In this document: piece after piece, positions 59,275 through 64,000 of the stretch | Layout of the letters: every line of letters begins with the position of its first letter | How positions within the stretch are numbered: the stretch's first letter is position 1 | Assembly (NCBI RefSeq): GCF_037893015.1 | Contig: NC_133662.1 | Location: 201,511,050-201,575,049, forward strand | DNA: 64,000 nt | Origin: Macrotis lagotis | Taxonomy: Eukaryota; Chordata; Mammalia; Peramelemorphia; Peramelidae | Direction: 5' to 3' | The notes under the pieces: generated by a model | Told to the model about the DNA's origin: nothing | Seen by the model: only the letters and a program-made list of their open reading frames with translations | Databases searched by the model: none | Program-made: the position numbers and the translations under genes

Positions 59275-60642
59275 GTAAGTACATTTCAGACAGGGTCACA
59301 GCCCTAGTGGGTAATAATATTTGATATGTGCCAATGGAATAGTGGAGAGGGAGTTGGCCTAAGACTCAGAAAGACCTGAGTTTAAATTTTGTCTCTAAAA
59401 ATTGTTGGCTCTAGGGAGTTCTCTGAGACTATGAATTTTAGAAAAGATGTAAACCAGCATGAGTACACTATATGTTAGGCACTGTGCTTCACAAATGTTA
59501 TCTCATTTGATCCTTGTGACAACCTTATGAGGGAGAGGTTGGAAACTGGAGCAGACAGAGGTTAAGTGACTTGCCCATGGTCACATAGCCATTAAGTTTC
59601 AACTGACATCTTCCTGGCTTCAGGTCTAACTCTCTGTCCACTAAGTCACCTAGCTGCCCAATATATAATATAGTAGAAAGAGTAAGATATTTGGAGTCCC
59701 AAGCCCTCATTTCAAATTCTGATTCTAGTATGTCACACATGTGTAGCAGGGGTCCTTTCTTTTTCTGGCCAGATTATTCTCCCAGACTAATCTCCAGTTC
59801 TACTCAAGCTCCATGCAGCAGTCAGATCTCATATCCTCCATTCCCAAATCCTAAATCCCATGGGAGGTGGCCCCATCTTCCCTCAGAAGAAGAGAGAAGA
59901 AAAACTACTATTCCCAGATGCCTGGCTATCATTCAAAATATTTGCCCCATGTGAATTCTCAACCCCAACTGGTTCTATCATATTATATTCTTATCACCTG
60001 TGTGACATTTACATACTCCTGACAAGTCATTGACTTCTCTGGACCTCAGCTTCCTTGTTTATAAATTGAGGGGTTATGATTCTGAGTTTTCTCTTATGTT
60101 TCTCCATCCATGTTATTTGAATCTTAAGTCAGTTAGCCCAAAAGGGGAGATTTTTTCAGGCCCAAGCTTGTTCCTGAAGTTTGTGAGGTCACCCTGGAAT
60201 TTTTAGAAAGATAAATATTATGCCTTATTTTTTCACAATTAAATTTAATAAATATTAATTATAAACAAATTTATTTGTTATTTATTATATATATATAATT
60301 TATTTAATATTTATTTATACTAGATAAATATTGAGTACCTCTAAAATGTATTCATATCTTTACTAGTTGCTGTAGTGGGAGGGATACAAGAAATAATTAA
60401 GATGTGGAATTTTTTTTTAAAGAACCCAAAATCTAGTTGAACACAAAACAAATCCCACCCTAATAAAAAATATCTCAGATCACCAATTACAGCAAATATG
60501 TCTATGCCATTGCTTGTCTTATCTCTAAACTGTTCAGACAAACAGTACAAATTAGCATCTTGATTGCTACCAGTTCTTTTGTGGGCTTCATTAAGCTCAT
60601 ATTAAATTCATTGTTCTCTCACACTTTGCATTCTGTTTGCAG
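59275..60642 (+). other. VCAM1 intron 6, where a domain-6 exon would be expected
   Basis: The 1,368-bp interval between domains 5 and 7 has no gaps. It holds MIR-type SINE remnants (59340-59660) and AT-rich sequence near 60230-60340. I looked for the Ig hallmarks of domain 6 (a cysteine B-strand, an ILW or IFW core and a DSGVYLCEG-like F-strand) and found none. Confidence 0.8.
59455..59660 (-). mobile_element. MIR-type SINE in VCAM1 intron 6
   Basis: Reverse pattern: TAGGCACTGTGCTTCACAAA, GTTAAGTGACTTGCCCATGG, CTAAGTCACCTAGCTGCC. It occupies part of the interval where a domain-6 exon would be expected. A plus-strand remnant lies just upstream (59340-59450). Confidence 0.78.
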
Positions 60643-60909
60643 TGCCTCCCCAAGATACACACCTTACAGCTTTTCCTTCTAATAGCATCAAGGAAGGAGA
60701 CTCAGTTGCTATTTCCTGCACAACTGGCAATGTTCCAAAGTCTCAAATTATCCTGAGGAAGAAAACAGAGAATGGAGATAGAGAACTTGAGTCTACAAGT
60801 GGTACATATTTCATAGATGCTGCCCAGTTGGAGGATGCTGGGGTGTATGAATGTGAATCAAAAAATGAAGGTGGCTCAGAAGTTAGGAGCCTGGTGCTTG
60901 ATGTTAAAG
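60643..60909 (+). CDS. VCAM1: VCAM1 exon 7: Ig domain 7 (membrane-proximal)
   Basis: This exon encodes residues 511-599, 267 nt. The words [38 protein letters not shown] and LDVKG match human domain 7 ([46 protein letters not shown]), not domain 6. The codon across the junction with exon 6 is ATG (Met), where a junction with a domain-6 exon ending in G, as exon 4 does, would give valine. Two residues differ from human: the extra B-strand cysteine (CTC) is CTT, and the C-strand tryptophan (ETWIIL) is glutamine (KSQIIL). Acceptor TTTGCAG; donor GTTAGT at 60910. The transmembrane exon must follow beyond the window. Confidence 0.95.
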
Positions 60910-61559
60910 GTTAGTTCATTGTTGTTGATTTTTTAAATAATTTGTATATTTCAAAAGGATGTTTTGTTTTAGGAGAATGTGTGTGTGGAAGGTGGGGGGG
61001 TGTCCAATTCCAGTTCTTTTTGGTTACTTCATAAGATTTCCCAGAATAATGAAGCACATCTGTTATATCATATGGAGGAATGCCAGAGAGTTAAAATAAA
61101 TCATTAATGAGTAGGGGATTGCTAACTATTTTTTTCCACCCTAGAGACTTGTATTGAATGCATCCTTGGTCTCCAAGGTCTTACACTAGCCAAGTGTTTG
61201 ACCAAGCCTAATATAGCTGTCAATTGGGAAAAAAAGAGGGAAGAGTTTGGATCCAAAAGACCCCTCTTCCTTGCTCCCATTGGAAAATAAAATATCTTTC
61301 CAAAGTGACTGGTAATTTCAGGATAATTACCATGGTGGAGAAAATTCATGCACCATAGAAAGATATCCCAGACTGTCAAAGTGTTCCCTCAAATATTTTA
61401 GTCCCAACTTGGCCTGTGGAGGCCATTCAACTGAATTCTAATGTGAAGTAAAGAGGGAACACATAACTGAAAAATGAACCAAAGTCCAGAGCAATTGCAG
61501 TCATTGACCTTTCTGTGTAAATGCATCGACTCCCCATAAATTAAGAATATGGACCTCTC

Positions 61560-61745
61560 ATAGGGTTATAGATTAGAACTTGAAGGACCATTTATTCCAA
61601 CCCCATCATTTGACAGATGAGGAAACTGAGGCTCAGAAAAACTTAAATGATTTATGCAGGATCACATAGCTAAGTAAGTATCAGAAGGGGGATTTGACTC
61701 TTTCTGACTTTGGGTCTAACATTCTCCCTTCATCTTCTGTCAGTT
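61560..61745 (-). mobile_element. L3/MIR-type old repeat in the VCAM1 last intron
   Basis: Reverse pattern: AGAACTTGAAGGACCATTTA, GATGAGGAAACTGAGGCTCA, GGATCACATAGCTAAGTAAG. Similar pieces lie at about 15050-15110, 27605-27740, 37955-38095 and 63620-63810. Confidence 0.65.
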
Positions 61746-62157
61746 TTCTTGCCTCCTGTAACAAACAAAATGCCTCCTGTAAGGTATTTTTTTTAATAAA
61801 ATGAAAAAATGAATTATTAAACAAATTTATCTCAAGCATGTGGGGTGACACAAATCCCTATTACATGAAGTAAATGGTATTTTCCTCACTTAAAGATTCT
61901 CACGTAACCTTCTATAGAACAGGGTCACTGTAAGGAAGGATCAGAAGAAACATAATTTGCTAAAATGTAATCTGCTCACAGAATCCAAATTATGATTTAT
62001 AATGCACAGTGCTGCCTAAGGGATGAATTATCATTTACTCTAGCACTTGGCAAAAGGAGCCCTTCCCTTATGCCTACTGGTTCTGTGACTTGGTGTCTGC
62101 CATTTTAACTCTCTGAGTTTCTTCATCAATAAAGATGGGATAAAAATGCTTTTTCTC

Positions 62158-62420
62158 AGAGAGGCAGCTAATTGGTACAATAGGCAGAACTTCAGACTTA
62201 AGAGTCAGAAAGAGGAGTTCAAATCTAGCCTCACATAGTTAATAAGTATGACCCTATGCAAGTCACTGAAAGCTTGATTTCACTATCTGACTTGGTTTAC
62301 TCATCTGAGAAATGGGGATAGTACTCACTTGTATCAAATGATATAATATTTGTTAAGTGCTTTACAAATCTTAAAGTGGTCAGTAAATGCTAGCTATCCT
62401 TATTCATAGTTTACTTATTT
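62158..62420 (+). mobile_element. MIR-type SINE in the VCAM1 last intron
   Basis: Plus pattern: TAATTGGTACAATAGGCAGA, TGCAAGTCACTGAAAGC, AAATGGGGATAGTACTCACT, TAAATGCTAGCTATCC. Confidence 0.75.
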
Positions 62421-62599
62421 CACAGGATCATTGTGAATGAAGTATGTAGTTAACTATAAAGCACTATTCAAATATAATCTCTTATTTCTTTTTAAAAGTT
62501 ACTTTTTTACATTTTGTTTTTACATTATAAAGGTTTCTAGATTACTCCCTCTCCCTTCAGCTCTCTTGTTAAAAAGAAAAAAAATTAAACCAACAGTCA

Positions 62600-62815
62600 G
62601 GCATAGTCAGGTGGTACAATGGGTAGAGTCCTGGGACTCCTCTTCCTGAGTTCAAACCTGATCTCAGATATTTGCTAGCTATGTAACCTTGAGCAAGTCA
62701 CTTGATCTTGTTTGCCTCAGTTTCCTCAGCTGCAAAATGAGCTGAAGACAGAAATAGCAAATCAGTCCCATATCTCCCCCAGAAAAACCCTGAGATGAAT
62801 TATTATTAATAACCA
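62600..62815 (+). mobile_element. CORE-type SINE in the VCAM1 last intron
   Basis: Plus copy: GTGGTACAATGGGTAGAG, GAGTTCAAACCTGATCTCAG, TTGAGCAAGTCACTTGAT, then a decayed CCCCAGAAAAACCCTGA tail. Confidence 0.72.
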
Positions 62816-63394
62816 ATGATTTGGAGAGATCCAGAGTTCTGTCCTTTTCTATTGTCCTCATTTCAAAAACCAGCCCCTGAAGCTTGAGCTTTCTCCTCTA
62901 TCTCATCCTACTTAATCTCATAAGGAATCTCCCATCTGAAGTGAATTCCGCTCACTTGGGTGGAGATAGTTCCTTTTTTTAGATTTCACAGGACTAGGGG
63001 TGGTCTGAGTTAGTCTCTTGATCCTAGAGTGATATGATGTCTTTCTTCCTCAGTCCCTCAGTAGTTCAGTTCTCTATGTAAAGTCCATTTCTCCAATCTG
63101 ATAAAAAAGACTTTTATCCAAAGGTATATAAACTTCAAGAAGTGGCCACGCTTCCTCTTTGATCATCAAGAGGATATTGGGTCCTTTATGTCAATCTTTT
63201 GTCACCTGTGAGTGATAAAATTAATTATAATTACCCCAAAACTTTGCCTCCCCAAATCATTTTTATTTGCCACAACCCCAAGTGGGATCACAAAGAGTCA
63301 AACACGATGGAAACAACTGCACAACAATATTATAGCCATTTCATCTGAAAGTGCCTGTAACAGTCTATACCAGTAGTCTCTTTATTTAATGTGT

Positions 63395-63470
63395 ATATTT
63401 GCATATATATATATATGTGTGTGTATATGTGTGTGTGTATGTGTGTGTGTATCTATATCTAGTCTATGTC
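63395..63470. repeat. (TA)n/(TG)n microsatellite, VCAM1 last intron
   Basis: CATATATATATATATGTGTG then TATGTGTGTG units, followed by TATCTATATCTA. Confidence 0.93.
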
Positions 63471-64000
63471 TATATCTATTTACAGTAATCTCTTTACCTT
63501 CTCTCCCATCCTTACCCTACTTTTTCAGGATGCCCACTTACAAGTGCCTAAATCAGATTTAGTTGTTTTTTTTTTAAATTGTACTTAGCTTCTTCCCTTG
63601 TGACCCCAAAGGAACTTTTCTCTGTCCCTTCAATTCCAACCTGAGGGTTGGAAAGGACCTTCAAAGTCATCTAGTCTTACCTTTCCATTTCGCAGATGAA
63701 GACACTGGGATTCAGAGAGGGTCAGAGAATTGCCCAGAGCTAGAAAATGTCCAAGCTGGGATTCTCTTCTCACAGAGCCCAGAATGTTATCCTCTAAGGC
63801 CAATCATTTCCCATCACAGTTTGCTGCTATTAGTTTCTAAACCTGATGAATTAGGTGTCAAGTTCAATTAAAACTGTCTGCCTGTTAATTATGCAGTACA
63901 AGGGAATCTGGGGTATTTTACATACAGAATAAATAGCTGTTGCCATTGTTTTTCTGAGGTCTACTTTGTAAGCCCCCCACTGTTGGAGATCTTGGAAGAC

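Larger units (their letters stand above)
45121..64000 (+). other. VCAM1: VCAM1 gene, promoter through last intron (3' end outside the window)
   Basis: The gene encodes the endothelial cell-surface Ig-superfamily adhesion receptor that binds alpha4beta1 and alpha4beta7 integrins on leukocytes. Seven coding exons are visible: 45305-45368, 45901-46176, 49352-49675, 51152-51415, 54415-54690, 58948-59274 and 60643-60909. Each Ig domain is one exon, every intron is phase 1, and all donors (GTGAGT, GTAAGC, GTAAGT, GTGAGT, GTAAGT, GTAAGT, GTTAGT) and acceptors fit consensus. The joined frame runs 599 codons plus one base without a stop. Introns are 532, 3175, 1476, 2999, 4257, 1368 and more than 3091 bp. 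Exon order matches human domains 1-5 then 7. The transmembrane and cytoplasmic exon was not found before position 64000. With a tail of human length the protein would be about 645 residues, against 739 in human (recalled, not searched). Confidence 0.97.
60910..64000 (+). other. VCAM1 last intron, incomplete
   Basis: No transmembrane or cytoplasmic-tail exon could be read here on the plus strand. The intron contains old SINE pieces at about 61560-61745 and 63620-63810 (minus), 62158-62420 and 62600-62815 (plus), and a plus-strand SINE tail at about 63240-63330. A TA/TG simple repeat lies at about 63400-63465. The rest is unremarkable AT-rich sequence. Confidence 0.8.

Noticed and set aside
1-64000. 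Retrovirus or LTR elements, tRNA and other RNA genes, CRISPR-like arrays
   Set aside because: Looked for and not found. The tRNA-like words all belong to SINEs with A-rich tails, and no paired long terminal repeats were noticed by eye.
63940-64000. Possible start of the VCAM1 transmembrane exon at the window edge
   Set aside because: No acceptor followed by a hydrophobic reading frame could be read there.

Overview
The window is vertebrate DNA, almost certainly from a marsupial and most likely a didelphid (opossum-type) one. About ten copies of a tRNA-derived SINE carry the marsupial hallmark words (a GCTAGGTGG head, GGTTCAAATCC B-box, CCTTGGGCAAGCCACTTAA and a TTTGCCTTGC tail). Most have clear target-site duplications. 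They sit among marsupial-type L1 3' ends, an ORF1-only L1 (HAL1-like) copy, L3/CR1 and L2 fragments and CORE/MIR-type SINEs. The species call is inference from repeat content recognised by eye. No prokaryotic features, RNA genes or CRISPR arrays were seen.

Positions 1 to about 44,550 are gene-free by every criterion I could apply. Open frames are short, lie mostly inside repeats and show no exon structure. The stretch holds the HAL1-like element (about 9,770-12,644, minus), an L1 3' end split by a SINE (17,560-19,885), L3/CR1 fragments at about 15.7-16.5, 21.2-22.3, 27.9-28.2, 31.2-32.2 and 40.1-40.4 kb, further L1 ends at 28.7-30.2 and 35.4-36.3 kb, and several microsatellites.

From 45,121 the plus strand carries VCAM1 (vascular cell adhesion molecule 1): a two-site NF-kB promoter with TATA box, a signal-peptide exon and six immunoglobulin-domain exons. 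All introns are phase 1 with GT/AG ends. The window closes inside the last intron, so the transmembrane/cytoplasmic exon lies beyond position 64,000. The exons match human domains 1, 2, 3, 4, 5 and 7. No exon for domain 6 is visible in the 1,368-bp intron where it should lie. The 599 codons seen form one continuous frame.

Three points about this VCAM1 deserve attention. The domain-6 exon appears to be missing. The exons for domains 2 and 5, with their flanking intron, are far more alike than in human, which suggests gene conversion. The integrin-contact aspartate is kept in domain 1 but replaced by serine in domain 4, so the second alpha4-integrin site found in human VCAM1 is probably lost.
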